Of a stretch of DNA of 5,315 nt, positions 5,184-5,315 are shown one piece after another. This DNA comes from an uncultured Clostridia bacterium. Lineage in GTDB: Bacteria > Bacillota_A > Clostridia > Christensenellales > CAG-138. Position numbers and translations under genes: made by a program. The DNA is taken from positions 1-5,315 of the forward strand of contig CAMYWS010000096.1 of the NCBI GenBank assembly GCA_947302865.1, written 5' to 3'. The stretch's first letter is position 1. The number at the start of each line of letters is the position of its first letter. The notes under the pieces were generated by a model that ran no database searches, was not told where the DNA came from, and was given only the letters and a program-made list of their open reading frames with translations.

Positions 5184-5315
5184 AAAGAACGATCGCAGCG
5201 CTCCTTGCGCTTTGCATACTGTTTGCGCTCGTCGGATGCGCAAAGACGAACGAACCGGAACCGGCGCCCGTGCCGGATGATGCGGCGCCGACCGCCGCGC
5301 CGGAACCCGAACCGG
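5180..5315 (+). CDS. Lipoprotein, probable substrate-binding protein of the ABC importer (N-terminus only)
   Basis: Only 45 codons are visible before the window ends. The protein starts MKRTIAALLALCILFALVGC: positive N-region, hydrophobic core and a clean lipobox LVGC with the lipidated Cys at 20. After it comes a low-complexity linker rich in Pro, Glu and Ala (residues 24-45), a common flexible tether in Gram-positive binding lipoproteins. The ligand-binding domain lies beyond the window. The role as binding protein (TroA/FhuD-like, class III) is inferred from position: it follows a FecCD permease and its ATPase with a 4-base overlap (ATGA) and GGAGGAG (5166-5172) inside the ATPase gene. The lipoprotein call is firm; the binding-protein call is contextual. 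Confidence 0.8.
   Translation, partial: MKRTIAALLALCILFALVGCAKTNEPEPAPVPDDAAPTAAPEPEP

Overview
The window looks like chromosomal DNA of a moderately GC-rich, Gram-positive-type bacterium, most likely a member of the Bacillota (Clostridia). The reasons are near-perfect GGAGG Shine-Dalgarno sites 5-8 bases before every start, sigma-A-like promoters, two lipoproteins with short type II signal peptides, and proteins that resemble clostridial versions of their families. No rRNA or other phylogenetic marker is present, so this assignment is an inference.

Layout. (1) 1-140, minus strand: the first 46 codons of an ArsR/SmtB-type metal-sensing repressor, with a strong promoter (187-214) and a perfect 20-bp inverted repeat (157-176) between promoter and ribosome binding site, probably its own operator. 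(2) 320-3191, plus strand: four tightly spaced genes (gaps of 12-19 bases) that read as one transcript. They encode a GNAT acetyltransferase, a hotdog-fold acyl-CoA thioesterase, a threonine-aldolase-type PLP enzyme and a DUF4097-like lipoprotein built from repeated 'ASGG' strands. A clear intrinsic terminator (3208-3232) closes the unit. (3) 3280-5315, plus strand: a new promoter with a 15-bp palindrome over its -35 element, then a FecCD-type ABC permease, its FepC/BtuD-type ATPase (4-base overlap, GTGA) and the start of a lipoprotein (4-base overlap, ATGA) that is probably the substrate-binding protein. The lipoprotein runs off the window.

How the genes work together. The second operon is a coherent metal-chelate importer of the siderophore/haem/cobalamin class: lipoprotein captures, FecCD dimer transports, ATPase powers. 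The substrate cannot be read from the sequence; the leader is too short for a cobalamin riboswitch. The first operon has no obvious shared pathway, although gene spacing and the shared terminator argue for co-transcription. The ArsR gene is divergent from it and has its own regulatory signals.

I see no mobile element, CRISPR array, RNA gene, phage gene or defence system. The window is mostly ordinary. The features most worth a second look are the two palindromes at promoters, the ASGG repeat ladder in the lipoprotein, and a replaced conserved residue in the thioesterase.
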